NCBI RefSeq assembly: GCF_000317025.1
Contig: NC_019689.1
Coordinates: forward strand, 1,775,501-1,839,500
Length of the DNA stretch: 64,000 nt
Origin: Pleurocapsa sp. PCC 7327
GTDB lineage: Bacteria > Cyanobacteriota > Cyanobacteriia > Cyanobacteriales > Microcystaceae
Direction: 5' to 3'
The translations under genes and the position numbers were made by a program. The notes beneath the pieces were generated by a model that saw only the letters and a program-made list of their open reading frames with translations, was not told the origin of the DNA and made no database searches. Below, in pieces: positions 45,572-54,699 of this stretch. Every line of letters begins with the position of its first letter. Positions within the stretch are counted from its first letter, which is position 1.

Positions 45572-46815
45572 AGGTTTTACATATTAACCAATCCGATCTT
45601 TCTGGGGGCGCTGCGATCGCGAGCTATTCTCTTCATCGAGGCTTACTCGATCGCGGCATTGACTCGCGTCTGTTAGTGGGAAGGAGTCAAAGTAAAAGCG
45701 ATCGCGTCGCGACGATTCCTCGCAAGCATCGCCTAGAAAATCCCATCGCCTCGATTACGCGACCTCTCGGATTCAACTATGTTCAGTACGTTGGCGCTTT
45801 TGATATTCTCAAACACGAGTTTTACCAAAATGCCGATCTCCTCAACTTTCATAACCTTCACGGAGGCACGTTTAACTACTTAGCAATTCCCTTATTGACA
45901 GAAAACAAGCCCGCTGTTTTTACCCTCCACGATATGTGGAGTTTTACGGGACATTGCAGCTACAGCTACGACTGCGATCGCTGGAAAATCGGCTGCGGTC
46001 GATGTCCTTATCCCCATATCTATCCAGCCATTAAAAAAGACAATACTCGCTTGGTGTGGAAGCTAAAAGACTGGGTTTATCGTCGCTCCGATCTGACCGT
46101 CGTAACCCCCAGTCGCTGGCTTGCCGGATTAGCCAAGCTAAGTATGCTCAATCGCTTCCCCATTCATCACATCCCCAACGGAATCGACGTAGATGCTTAT
46201 CAGCCTCGCGATCCGGCAATCTGTAAAGAACTTTTAGGCATCCAGGCAGACAAAAAAGTTTTGATGTTCGGAGCTGATAGTATCAAAGATCCCCGCAAAG
46301 GCAGCAATATTTTACTGCAAGCCCTCTCTAGCTTGCCAGCCTCTGTGAAAGCCGAAACCATTTTGCTGACTATCGGCAACAGCAGTGAAGCGATTTCAGA
46401 AGTTGTTGGCATAGAAACCCTCAATCTCGGCTATGTCAGTCATGCTCGCTTCAAAGCGATCGCCTATTCTGCCGCCGACTTATTTATCTTCCCAACTCGC
46501 GCCGATAATCTCCCTCTGATGTTACAAGAAAGTATGAGTTGCGGAACTCCGATGGTTTCATTTAAAATAGGCGGCGTTCCCGACTTAGTTAGACCTGGGA
46601 TTACGGGGTATCTAGCCGAACCTGGAAATGCTAGCGATCTCAACAATGGTATTGTGCAACTTTTAGAGGATAATAGTTTGCGCGAGCGCATGAGTCGGGA
46701 ATGTCGCGCGATCGCGCTGGCAGAATATTCCCTCGATCTACAAATCAGGCGCTATATCGACTTATACGAGCAGATTCTGTTGTCAAAAGCCAAAACGTTA
46801 GCTGCCCATGATTAG
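45565..46815 (+). CDS. Glycosyltransferase family 4, WcaL/WbuB-like
   Basis: The start MLKVLHINQSDLSGGAAIAS is typical for this group, with a conserved middle FTLHDMWSFTGHCSYSYDCD, RWKIGCGRCPYPHIYP, and IPNGIDVDAYQPRD. The C-terminal donor domain has MFGADSIKDPRKGSNILLQA, FPTRADNLPLMLQESMSCGT and IGGVPDLVRPGITGYLAEPG. The Cys-rich HCSYSYDCDRWKIGC segment is a feature of the family. It overlaps the previous gene by seven bases and the next by eight, giving a tight operon of three transferases. It probably elongates an exopolysaccharide repeat unit. Confidence 0.9.
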   Translation: MLKVLHINQSDLSGGAAIASYSLHRGLLDRGIDSRLLVGRSQSKSDRVATIPRKHRLENPIASITRPLGFNYVQYVGAFDILKHEFYQNADLLNFHNLHGGTFNYLAIPLLTENKPAVFTLHDMWSFTGHCSYSYDCDRWKIGCGRCPYPHIYPAIKKDNTRLVWKLKDWVYRRSDLTVVTPSRWLAGLAKLSMLNRFPIHHIPNGIDVDAYQPRDPAICKELLGIQADKKVLMFGADSIKDPRKGSNILLQALSSLPASVKAETILLTIGNSSEAISEVVGIETLNLGYVSHARFKAIAYSAADLFIFPTRADNLPLMLQESMSCGTPMVSFKIGGVPDLVRPGITGYLAEPGNASDLNNGIVQLLEDNSLRERMSRECRAIALAEYSLDLQIRRYIDLYEQILLSKAKTLAAHD

Positions 46816-47629
46816 CATCATCACGCCCGTTTACAACGGCGAGCGATTCATCGAATCTTGTATTCAAGCAGTCATCGACCAAAATTGCCCGGATGTCGAG
46901 CATATCATTGTCGATGGCGGATCGAGCGATCGCACCGTTGAAATTATTCAAGAATATGCCCAAAAATATCCACACATCCGTTGGATTTCTGAAAAAGATA
47001 GAGGGCAGTCGGATGCAATGAATAAGGGAATTAATTTGGCACAGGGGGAGATCGTAGGATTTTTAAATGTTGATGATTTTTATGAGCCGAACGTTCTCAA
47101 TCGAGTCTTGGAAATTTTTAAAACCTTGCCAGAACCCAGCTTTGTAGCTGGTAACTGTAAGGTGATAGGAGAATCAGGCGAGTTAATAGAATTTAATCAG
47201 CCAGCTAAATTGAGTTTGTATGACCTATTAATGTACCCAGATAGAAACCCCTATCCCTACAATCCAGCCGCTTATTTTTATCATGCTTCGCTCCACCAGA
47301 GAGTTGGATATTATAACGTTGACGATCATTATTCAATGGATTTAGATTTTATTCTTAGAGCCGTTCGAGTTGCCAATCTTCACTATGTCGATGAAACTTG
47401 GGGCAATCACAGAAGATTGGAAGGGACAAAAACTTTTGAAGATTTAAAAGCTGGCAAAACCAACCAACGAATTATTAAGTTATATAGATATTATCGCCGA
47501 TATCTACCTTTGTCTGCCCAACTCAAGTTGTTTTTACAAGAGAATTGGATCAGAATCGCATATGTCTTAAAATATCCGCATAAGTTCCCAAAAGTTATGC
47601 AAAGAAAGCTTGCCAATATGTTGGACTAG
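46808..47629 (+). CDS. Glycosyltransferase family 2, WcaE-like
   Basis: This GT-A enzyme starts MISIITPVYNGERFIESCIQ and shows IIVDGGSSDRTVEII, ISEKDRGQSDAMNKGINLAQ and the metal-binding DVDDF replaced here by LNVDDFYEP. The C-terminal half includes SMDLDFILRAVRVANLHYVD, like WcaE/WcaA relatives. At 273 aa it has the usual length. It overlaps the preceding transferase by eight bases. A three-hairpin repeat separates it from the next glycosyltransferase. Confidence 0.9.
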   Translation: MISIITPVYNGERFIESCIQAVIDQNCPDVEHIIVDGGSSDRTVEIIQEYAQKYPHIRWISEKDRGQSDAMNKGINLAQGEIVGFLNVDDFYEPNVLNRVLEIFKTLPEPSFVAGNCKVIGESGELIEFNQPAKLSLYDLLMYPDRNPYPYNPAAYFYHASLHQRVGYYNVDDHYSMDLDFILRAVRVANLHYVDETWGNHRRLEGTKTFEDLKAGKTNQRIIKLYRYYRRYLPLSAQLKLFLQENWIRIAYVLKYPHKFPKVMQRKLANMLD

Positions 47630-47656
47630 AAGCAGGGCTATTTCATTCTCGAAAGC

Positions 47657-47735
47657 CAGAGAATAAATTCTCTGTCTAATCTCTTAAGTTCTATAAGACG
47701 GACTTAAATTTTGAGCCAAGAAATTCATTTCTTGG
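47657..47735. repeat. Three-hairpin intergenic repeat, copy 2
   Basis: CAGAGAAT-AA-ATTCTCTG (47657-47674), AAGTTC...GACTT (about 47686-47705) and CCAAGAAAT-TC-ATTTCTTGG (47716-47735) repeat the order and spacing of copy 1 at 7797-7880. The first and third stems are nearly perfect; the loops differ. Confidence 0.75.
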
Positions 47736-47820
47736 TTAACTGCAATCAGAATGAAATAACCCTGGACTAGAAGCGATCGCTGTGATAGTTTGGGCATGAA
47801 AAGTCTGGCAAGAAATTGTT

Positions 47821-48735
47821 ATGGGAACTACAGTCAGTGTATTGATACGCACTAAGAATGAAGCCAGAGATATTTCAAAAGCTTTAGAATCAATCCGAAA
47901 CCAATCTTGGCAGCCGATTGAAATTCTTGTTGTTGATTCGGGTTCTACCGATGGAACGGTTGAAATTGTCAAGCAGCACAGCGATATTAATTTAATTCAA
48001 ATAGCGCCCGAAGAATTTACTTTCGGTCGCTCTTTAAATATTGGCTTTCAAGCAGCTAGAGGAGAAGTAGTTGTTTCGCTGAGCGCTCATGCCTTTCCTT
48101 GCGATCGCTATTGGTTGAAAAATTTAGTCAAGCACTTTGACGATTCGCAAGTCGCAGGCACCTATGGAAAACAAGTGCCACAACCCGATGCTTGGCCGCC
48201 AGTTCGACGAGATTATCTAGAATTTTATGGCGATCGCCTGCGCTTGCAAACAAGACTTGACAAATGGTACGAGCATGACTTTTCTAATGCCAACTCCGCC
48301 ATTCGCTATCGGTGTTGGCAGGAGCATCCATTTGATGAAACCTTGACTGGAAGCGAAGATCGAGAGTGGGCGCGAGCCATGTTAGGACTGGGTTACCAAA
48401 TTGTTTACGAACCCGAAGCCGCCGTCTATCACTCCCACAACGAGCCACTTTTCAAAGTTTATCAAAGAACCTATCGAGAGGCTCTCGCCACCAATCGGCT
48501 TTATGGGAAAAAAATGACCTTGCGCGGTGCGATCGAGACCTGGTACGGGTCTGTTGTCAAAGATGCCCATTTTATCCTGAAAAATAGCAGGGAATGGCAC
48601 TGGCTCGTGCGATCGCCTATCTATCGTCTTTTTTGGACTTTTGGCCATCTTCGCCCCAATCTACCTCATGCTCTCTGGGAGCCTCTCATCAATCGCTGGA
48701 AGCGAATTAGCCATCCTCAGATCCAAAAAGAGTAA
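47821..48735 (+). CDS. Glycosyltransferase family 2
   Basis: The GT-A core reads VSVLIRTKNEARDISKALES, IEILVVDSGSTDGTVEIVK, FTFGRSLNIGFQAARGEVVV, LSAHAFPCDRYWL and FSNANSAIRYRCWQEHPFDE, with the catalytic-base region LTGSEDREWARAMLGLGYQI. LSAHAF replaces the usual D-x-D region; such variants occur among rhamnosyltransferase-like GT2 proteins. The C-terminal ~80 residues contain basic helices (AIETWYGSVVKDAHFILKNS). It closes the exopolysaccharide run. Confidence 0.88.
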   Translation: MGTTVSVLIRTKNEARDISKALESIRNQSWQPIEILVVDSGSTDGTVEIVKQHSDINLIQIAPEEFTFGRSLNIGFQAARGEVVVSLSAHAFPCDRYWLKNLVKHFDDSQVAGTYGKQVPQPDAWPPVRRDYLEFYGDRLRLQTRLDKWYEHDFSNANSAIRYRCWQEHPFDETLTGSEDREWARAMLGLGYQIVYEPEAAVYHSHNEPLFKVYQRTYREALATNRLYGKKMTLRGAIETWYGSVVKDAHFILKNSREWHWLVRSPIYRLFWTFGHLRPNLPHALWEPLINRWKRISHPQIQKE

Positions 48736-48867
48736 ATTTCTTAGTCAATCGTAGCAACCTAGCTAGTTTATTTGGGCAAGAGCGATTATGGCAATACCCT
48801 TGGTTAAGATAGAATCAATATCCTTTACAATGTAATCAGCTCGACCTCAAGCTTTTCTTAAGAAACC

Positions 48868-49659
48868 TTGCAAGTAGCATCCGCTCATCTTTTAGTATCT
48901 CACGGCAGTCGCGATCCTCGTCCTCAGATTGCCTTAAAGCAATTGGCTTCTCGGTTGCGTCAAAAGAAACCAGCGATCGCCCGGTCAAGGGATCTCAAGC
49001 CAGAATTAGAGGGAGCTGCGGCAGCCCCGAACCAACCCGCACTATCGCTAATCGATACAGCTTGCTTGGAAGCAGCACCCGCTCCCTTACACGCAACGAT
49101 CGAACGAGTTGCCCAAAAAGCACGAAAAGCGGGATTGAACTGCCTAGAAATCTTGCCTCTTTTTTTACTAGCTGGGGTTCACGTCAAAGAAGATATTCCC
49201 AGAGAAGTTGCGATCGCCCAACGAGCGCTAGGAAAATCGGTACGGGTAGAATTACGCCCTTATTTGGGAAGCTATCCGAGGTTAGCAAACCTACTAACAC
49301 AACAACTAGAACGACTACCCGCTCAAGCGAGAATTTTATTGTCCCATGGCAGTCGTCGTCCGGGAGGAAACCAACCCTGTCAGGAAATTGCCTCTCGACT
49401 GGGTGCCATTCCTGCCTATTGGTCGGCATCGCCGACTTTAGCCGAACGAGTCGAGACTTTAGCGAGATCGGGCGAGCAAAGTATCGCCATCTTACCTTAC
49501 TTTCTATTTTCTGGAGGAATTACAGACGCGATCGCCCAACAGATCCAACAACTCCAGCAAGCTTTTCCAAAGCTCAAATTACTTTTGGGAGAACCGCTAG
49601 GAGCAACGGCAGAATTAGCGGATTTAATTATTGAAGAGATCGACGAATGGCGCGAGTAG
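48868..49659 (+). CDS. Sirohydrochlorin chelatase, CbiX type
   Basis: Two CbiX-like halves are fused: LLVSHGSRDPRPQIALKQLA with a later LEILPLFLLAGVHVKEDIP, and ILLSHGSRRPGGNQPCQEI with IAILPYFLFSGGITDAI. These HGSR and FLxxGxHxxxD-type motifs carry the metal-binding His residues; the second half has ITDAI where the His is absent. The enzyme inserts Fe2+ (for siroheme) or Co2+ (for B12) into sirohydrochlorin. It begins at a TTG with no better alternative, and overlaps cobA by 13 bases. A proline/alanine-rich stretch (residues about 35-70) is longer than usual. Confidence 0.88.
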   Translation: MQVASAHLLVSHGSRDPRPQIALKQLASRLRQKKPAIARSRDLKPELEGAAAAPNQPALSLIDTACLEAAPAPLHATIERVAQKARKAGLNCLEILPLFLLAGVHVKEDIPREVAIAQRALGKSVRVELRPYLGSYPRLANLLTQQLERLPAQARILLSHGSRRPGGNQPCQEIASRLGAIPAYWSASPTLAERVETLARSGEQSIAILPYFLFSGGITDAIAQQIQQLQQAFPKLKLLLGEPLGATAELADLIIEEIDEWRE

Positions 49660-50423
49660 AAACGCAACAGTATTTGGGAAAAGTGTATTTAGTAGGCGCA
49701 GGACCGGGAGATCCGGGGTTGATGACCCTTAAAGGCAAGCAACTCCTAGAACACGCCGATGTAGTTATTTATGATGCTCTCGTCAGTCCTCCCATCCTGG
49801 CAATGATTGGCGATCGGGCAGAACGCATTGACGCGGGGAAACGGCGAGGTCGTCACTCCAAATTACAGTCGGAAACGACGCGGATTTTAATTGAAAAGGC
49901 AAGAACCAATGCCGTCGTAGTTAGGCTGAAAGGTGGCGATCCGTTTGTCTTCGGTCGCGGCGGCGAAGAAATGGAAGACTTGGTAAAAGCGGGAGTTCCC
50001 GTAGAAGTCGTGCCTGGGGTTACTTCTGGAATTGCTGCCCCCGCCTATGCAGGCATTCCCCTGACCTATCGCGGGTACAGTTCCTCGGTGACCTTTGTTA
50101 CCGGACACGAAGCGGCGGGCAAATATCGCCCTCAAGTCAATTGGGGAGCGATCGCTCAAGGTTCTGAAACAATCGTTATTTACATGGGCATTCACAACCT
50201 CGCCAACATCGTACCCGAACTAATCGAGGGCGGGTTGAGTTCAGATACGCCGATTGCCCTAGTGCGCTGGGGAACCCTACCAGAACAAGAAGAATTGGTC
50301 GGCACTTTGGCAACGATTGTCCGACAAGTCGAAGAAACTCGCTTTGAAGCTCCCGCGATCGCGGTTATCGGCAAGGTAGTCAACTTGTATGCCACGCTAT
50401 CGAACTGTCGCCCATCTGTGTAA
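49647..50423 (+). CDS. cobA: Uroporphyrinogen-III C-methyltransferase
   Basis: This SUMT enzyme methylates uroporphyrinogen III at C2 and C7 to precorrin-2, the branch to siroheme and cobalamin. The motifs are GKVYLVGAGPGDPGLMTLKG, VVIYDALVSPPIL, VRLKGGDPFVFGRGGEEME, VEVVPGVTSGIAAPAYAGIP and LTYRGYSSSVTFVTGH, with the C-terminal ETIVIYMGIHNLANIV and ALVRWGTLPEQEELVGTL. At 258 aa it is the single-domain form without CysG parts. It is translationally coupled to the chelatase gene, which acts two steps later in the same pathway. Confidence 0.96.
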   Translation: MARVETQQYLGKVYLVGAGPGDPGLMTLKGKQLLEHADVVIYDALVSPPILAMIGDRAERIDAGKRRGRHSKLQSETTRILIEKARTNAVVVRLKGGDPFVFGRGGEEMEDLVKAGVPVEVVPGVTSGIAAPAYAGIPLTYRGYSSSVTFVTGHEAAGKYRPQVNWGAIAQGSETIVIYMGIHNLANIVPELIEGGLSSDTPIALVRWGTLPEQEELVGTLATIVRQVEETRFEAPAIAVIGKVVNLYATLSNCRPSV

Positions 50424-50571
50424 AGTTAAACATCGTACCTAGGGCTACTTACATTTAAGATAGTGAAAGTTGGTCGATCGCCAGTAGACAGACACTATCG
50501 ACTATCGACTAACAACTAACTATCTGAGCGGATAGGATAATAATCGTTTGGTAAGTGCGAGGGAACAAATA

Positions 50572-52380
50572 ATGCAACTGTCTCAGATGCTCTTTGTCAC
50601 GCTGCGAGAAGAACCAGCAGAAGCAGAAATTCCAAGTCATAAACTTCTAGTGCGGGCGGGGTATATTCGTCGTATTGGTAGTGGGATTTATGCCTACTTA
50701 CCCCTGATGTGGCGAGTCTTGCAAAAAATCTCCCAAATCGTGCGAGAAGAAATGAACGCTACGGGCGCGCAGGAATGCTTGCTGCCGCAACTGCAACCCT
50801 CGGATTTGTGGAGAGAATCGGGACGCTGGGATACTTATACGAAAGCAGAAGGGATCATGTTTGCCCTCACCGACAGACAAGAACGGGAATTAGGACTGGG
50901 ACCGACCCATGAAGAGGTCATTACGACGATTGCCAAAGAAATGATTCGCTCTTACCGCCAACTGCCGCTCAATCTCTACCAAATTCAAACAAAATTTAGA
51001 GATGAAATTCGCCCTCGTTTTGGATTGATGCGGGGACGGGAATTCATCATGAAAGATGCTTACTCCTTCAGTGCTGACGAGGAAAGCTTGAGAGCGATTT
51101 ATCAGGACATGGATAGGGCTTACTGCAAGATTTTCCGTCGCTGCGGGCTTGCCTTTAGAGCCGTTGAAGCGGATTCTGGCGCGATCGGCGGTTCGGCTTC
51201 TCAAGAATTTATGGTGTTGGCAGATGCGGGCGAAGATGAAGTCCTCTACACTGAAGATGGTAAGTATTCGGCAAACGTAGAAAAAGCAATTTCTCTTCCC
51301 CCAGAAGTCGAACCTTCGCCGTTCAAAAAATATGAAAAGCTGGAAACGCCGGGAACGGAGACGATTGAGAAGCTGGCTAAGTTCCTTAAGTGTTCGACTA
51401 CGGCAGTTGTCAAAAACGTACTTTACGAAGCGCTTTATGACAATGGTACGCTGGTGCTGGCGCTAGTCCACATCCGAGGCGACCAGGATGTCAATGAGGT
51501 GAAGCTACAGAATGAATTAGTCCGGTTAGCGCCTCGGTATCAAGCAAAAACATTGTTGGCGCTGAGAGTTCCGGATGAATCGGCGCAACAAAAATGGGCG
51601 GCTAAACCTTTACCGTTAGGCTATATTGCTCCCGATCTGCCCGACGATTATATTAGTTCGGTTAAGGATGTTATCTCTGAATTTCTGCGTTTGGCAGATA
51701 AAACCGTCGTCGATCTCAAAAATTTCGTCACCGGTGCCAATGAATCTGGCTATCACGTCGTCGGGGCGAACTGGGGCAAGGAATTTCAGTTACCAGAGTT
51801 GGTGGTAGATATCAGAAAAGCTCGTCCGGGCGATCGCGCCATTCACGATCCTTCTCAAATTCTTCAAAGTACGAGAGGAATCGAAGTCGGACATATCTTT
51901 CAGTTGGGAACGAAATATTCTCAAGCCATGGGCGCGACTTATACTAACGAACAGGGCGAGGAATTGCCTTTAGTGATGGGATGCTATGGTATCGGCGTTT
52001 CCCGCTTGGCACAAGCTGCCGTCGAGCAATCCTACGATAAAGATGGGATTATTTGGCCCGTTGCGATCGCCCCTTATCACGCGATCGTCGTTATTCCCAA
52101 TATCAACGATCGAGAGCAAGTGGAAGTCGCCCAAAAGCTTTATCACGAGTTAAATCGCGCTGGCATAGAAACTCTCTTAGACGATCGCGACGAACGAGCA
52201 GGCGTTAAATTTAAAGATGCCGATTTGATTGGGATTCCCTATCGTATCGTCACTGGACGCGCCATTAAACAAGGCAAAGTCGAATTGGTAGAACGTGCTG
52301 GCAAACAATCCCAAGAAATTGCGATCGAGGAAGTCGTAACCAATCTTAGAGCGCGGATTGATGAGGCTTTGAATCTCTAA
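50572..52380 (+). CDS. proS: Prolyl-tRNA synthetase, bacterial type
   Basis: The class II catalytic core and editing domain are complete in about 602 aa. Visible are motif 1 and neighbours ([20 protein letters not shown]), [20 protein letters not shown], motif 2 [25 protein letters not shown], the YbaK-like insertion with [16 protein letters not shown], motif 3 [17 protein letters not shown], and the anticodon domain [24 protein letters not shown] upstream (50548) adds eight residues; the ATG at 50572 ([19 protein letters not shown]) gives the usual start. It stands alone. Confidence 0.97.
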   Translation: MQLSQMLFVTLREEPAEAEIPSHKLLVRAGYIRRIGSGIYAYLPLMWRVLQKISQIVREEMNATGAQECLLPQLQPSDLWRESGRWDTYTKAEGIMFALTDRQERELGLGPTHEEVITTIAKEMIRSYRQLPLNLYQIQTKFRDEIRPRFGLMRGREFIMKDAYSFSADEESLRAIYQDMDRAYCKIFRRCGLAFRAVEADSGAIGGSASQEFMVLADAGEDEVLYTEDGKYSANVEKAISLPPEVEPSPFKKYEKLETPGTETIEKLAKFLKCSTTAVVKNVLYEALYDNGTLVLALVHIRGDQDVNEVKLQNELVRLAPRYQAKTLLALRVPDESAQQKWAAKPLPLGYIAPDLPDDYISSVKDVISEFLRLADKTVVDLKNFVTGANESGYHVVGANWGKEFQLPELVVDIRKARPGDRAIHDPSQILQSTRGIEVGHIFQLGTKYSQAMGATYTNEQGEELPLVMGCYGIGVSRLAQAAVEQSYDKDGIIWPVAIAPYHAIVVIPNINDREQVEVAQKLYHELNRAGIETLLDDRDERAGVKFKDADLIGIPYRIVTGRAIKQGKVELVERAGKQSQEIAIEEVVTNLRARIDEALNL

Positions 52381-52730
52381 GACTTAGCCACGTTATAGTC
52401 TTAACAAATTTCACCGAGAGTGGGCATGACAAAAACTAGGCTTTCCCAACAACCTCCAACTGATGCTAGTAAATTAGTCAGAAGATACCAAGGTTCTCAA
52501 TCGTTTTAAAATATCAAAGTCTATAGTTAAAAGCTTCTTTCTGATGAGAGAACTTGTGTATAGCTAGTAACAAGTTTACTTAATATCCCGGACAGAGCGG
52601 CCGCATTTTCTCTTAGATTAGACCAATAATCTATGCGAGCTTGTACTTTTAATTTTTATTTCCAAAGACGGATAGGAAAAACATTTTTTTTGAAATAAGC
52701 TGCTTTTGGTTAGGGAACAACTAGCAGAAG
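52381..52730. other. Intergenic region, possible 27-codon ORF
   Basis: No gene of normal size is present. From 52426 a 27-codon frame (MTKTRLSQQPPTDASKLVRR, seven more residues, then TAA) is seen, with no SD; it could be a remnant. The rest is AT-rich and unremarkable. Confidence 0.3.
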
Positions 52731-52731
52731 A

Positions 52732-52769
52732 AAAAAAGGTATTGTTCTTGGCTAGACGATACCTTTTTT
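52732..52769. terminator. Bidirectional terminator after the PAS-Crp regulator gene
   Basis: AAAAAAGGTAT (52732-52742) and ATACCTTTTTT (52759-52769) pair perfectly over 11 bases with a 16-base loop. It lies ten bases after the regulator's stop, with T runs on either strand. Confidence 0.85.
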
Positions 52770-52778
52770 CTTATTGTT

Positions 52779-53975
52779 TTAGCAGTTGCTGGATAGCTGT
52801 TGGCTGGCGTTAGTAAAAATCATGTGGTGCTTGGAGTCATAAGTAATTTTGCCCTGTTTTTTTAACTTGCCTAACACTCTAGTAACCGTGACTCTGGTAG
52901 TGCTGCAAGCATTGGCAAGTTCCTGATGAGTAAGACGAACGCTCAAGCGATCGCCTTGTGGTACTTTTTGACCAAAATGCTGTTTCAACCACAACAGAAA
53001 ATGGTAAACGCGCTCTTCAACTTGTCGCACTCCAGAAATAGCTAAAAGGGATTCGGTTAGCCGCAACCGCTGGGCAATTTGAGAAAAAATAATTTCTTTG
53101 AGACGAGGGGAATTGTTTATCTCGCTTAGGGAAATAGCCACTAACCGAACTTCTTCTGAGAGGGCTATGGCTTGATAAGTAGATAAAGAGGTCATACTAG
53201 AGCCAAAAGACATATCCCGTCCTGCTAGTCCGACAATTACCTCATCGCCGCTTTCACAGGTTGTACTCAGCTTGACCCAACCTTGGCAGACTAGCCAAAG
53301 CTTAGTGGGTTCTAGGGGAATAATTTCTCCTCGCTGATAGACGTGCTTGGGGCGGGACTGGCTGAAGTCTTTGCTAATAGTTGATTGCGGCTCGATCCCG
53401 GCACGTTTTTTGGCGATCTCGCACAAGCTCCAGTTGAGAGCGATTAGCTTGCCAGAAGCATCGCGGCTAGGAGCGACAGTCAGAGACACTGGTATGGTTT
53501 CGCCATTACGGGACTGCAAGCCAACTCTCCATTTTTGAGCGCGATCGCATTGGCGTATCTGGCTTAGTTTAGCAGGAAATGTCTGCCGCTCTTGTGGGAT
53601 GAAGAAGATGTCTAGCGGTTTGCCTAGCAAAAACCGTAACTCAACCTTCAGTAGATCTGCCGCTGCCTGGTTAGCTTGCAAAATCTTGCCACGGGGATCG
53701 GTTACTAAGTGAGCTTCAGACAAGAAGTCAAACAAGTTTTTGTAGTTTTGGCGTTCTGTTTCTAACTGTATTTGTATCGCTGCCAGCTTCTCAGTTTGTG
53801 CGATTAGTTCATCTACAGCTACCTGTAGTGCTTCCGAGGCTGTACCGAGTTCTTTGTAAACAGCTGGTAACAATCGATCGGGTTGTTTTTCTACTGGGGC
53901 TTTGCTCTCTTGATACAGTTCGTATAAGTTCTTTTGAAAGTGTTTTAGTCTCTGAACTAGCGTGTTTACTTCCAC
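52779..53975 (-). CDS. PAS domain plus Crp/Fnr-type transcription regulator
   Basis: Residues 1-95 are helical (coiled-coil-like LQVAVDELIAQTEKLAAIQI), then a PAS domain (about 95-200: NLFDFLSEAHLVTDPRGKIL, QANQAAADLLKVELRF, NGETIPVSLTVAPSRDASGK). A cNMP-binding-like beta roll follows (RGEIIPLEPTKLWLVCQGWV), and a C-terminal Crp helix-turn-helix ends RLTHQELANACSTTRVTVTR-VLGKLKKQGKI. The PAS-Crp order is typical of cyanobacterial regulators that sense redox or light-related signals, but no cofactor-binding residue is identifiable. The ligand pocket of cAMP-binding proteins (RSA/T motif) is not apparent, so cAMP binding is doubtful. The ATG is at 53973-53975; a ~210-base region lies before the divergent small gene. 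Confidence 0.9.
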   Translation of the reverse strand: MEVNTLVQRLKHFQKNLYELYQESKAPVEKQPDRLLPAVYKELGTASEALQVAVDELIAQTEKLAAIQIQLETERQNYKNLFDFLSEAHLVTDPRGKILQANQAAADLLKVELRFLLGKPLDIFFIPQERQTFPAKLSQIRQCDRAQKWRVGLQSRNGETIPVSLTVAPSRDASGKLIALNWSLCEIAKKRAGIEPQSTISKDFSQSRPKHVYQRGEIIPLEPTKLWLVCQGWVKLSTTCESGDEVIVGLAGRDMSFGSSMTSLSTYQAIALSEEVRLVAISLSEINNSPRLKEIIFSQIAQRLRLTESLLAISGVRQVEERVYHFLLWLKQHFGQKVPQGDRLSVRLTHQELANACSTTRVTVTRVLGKLKKQGKITYDSKHHMIFTNASQQLSSNC

Positions 53976-54174
53976 TGCAAACCTCTAAAAAAACCAACCT
54001 AAACTTTGATGGTTAGGAAACCTCTCAGTCGCTATCGTTTATAGAATGGGTACAGGCATCGCTTGGTTCGTTTCTCTACTGGTATAGAAGATAACAAACC
54101 AACTTAAGATTTGCTCATACGGCAGACAGAAGTCATAGCGAAAGCGAAAGAGTATGCTGATAAGAGCAACAAAC

Positions 54175-54179
54175 GGAGG
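54175..54179 (+). promoter_or_regulatory. Shine-Dalgarno site of the DUF7219-type gene
   Basis: GGAGG lies six bases before the ATG at 54186 and selects this start over the open frame extending from 54111. Confidence 0.75.
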
Positions 54180-54185
54180 GTATCA

Positions 54186-54423
54186 ATGAGCAAGCGGGAT
54201 TTTTTGTCTTTCTATTCGCGCTACCGAGGCGAGATCGAACCAAAACACCTGATTTTTAACGCTAACCTTCAGAAATTTTCGCAGGAGGTTGGCTATATCT
54301 GCAACCTAGAAACAGCAGGAAAAAATCACTTCCGAACAAGCCTATCAAAACATTAACACTCTCTGGAAACAATTGAAGCGCTCTAAAAACCAAGTTGGAA
54401 TTAGAGGGGTTTGCGTACAATAA
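54186..54423 (+). pseudogene. DUF7219-type small protein with a frameshift in an A6 run
   Basis: From the ATG at 54186 the protein reads MSKRDFLSFYSRYRGEIEPK, HLIFNANLQKFSQEVGYICN and LETAGK, a start I associate with the cyanobacterial DUF7219 family. In the frame as given it then ends as NHFRTSLSKH at 54356. Removing one A from the six-A run at 54320-54325 restores a natural continuation, ITSEQAYQNINTLWKQLKRS and KNQVGIRGVCVQ, ending with TAA at 54421-54423. The restored length (78 aa) fits such small proteins. The cause could be a true frameshift, slippage decoding at the A run, or a base-calling error. Function unknown. Confidence 0.65.
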
Positions 54424-54520
54424 GAATTTTTTCTAAGGCGCTCTGTTGTCTATCGAAAGAGAGAAAATGTTTTTTGTCTCAAATTTAGATTGTTTTAATT
54501 TTTTTTAAAAGGTTTTTATC

Positions 54521-54697
54521 ATGAACAATTTTGACAAAAAAATCGGTTATTCTGGCAAAAATTCAGTTTTTCGGGTCAAAAGAAATTTTTCACAGCCGAA
54601 ATCTCTAAATTCAATCGATCCTCTCGATCGCGAATTTAATTTCGAGCTTTGGGCTAGCTTGGTGCGATCGCAAATGCAAGCTGCTCTCCGTCGTTAG
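54521..54697 (+). CDS. Small protein of 58 aa, unknown
   Basis: A short frame from the ATG at 54521 to the TAG at 54695-54697 encodes a basic protein with MNNFDKKIGYSGKNSVFRVK at the start, DREFNFELWASLVRSQMQAA in the second half, and the end LRR. The C-terminal helix with its acidic-then-Trp pattern and terminal Arg pair is a motif I have seen at the ends of small cyanobacterial proteins, so I take the gene as real though unnamed. The leader is AT-rich with AAAGG about ten bases upstream. It is too short for most ORF filters. Confidence 0.5.
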   Translation: MNNFDKKIGYSGKNSVFRVKRNFSQPKSLNSIDPLDREFNFELWASLVRSQMQAALRR

Positions 54698-54699
54698 AG

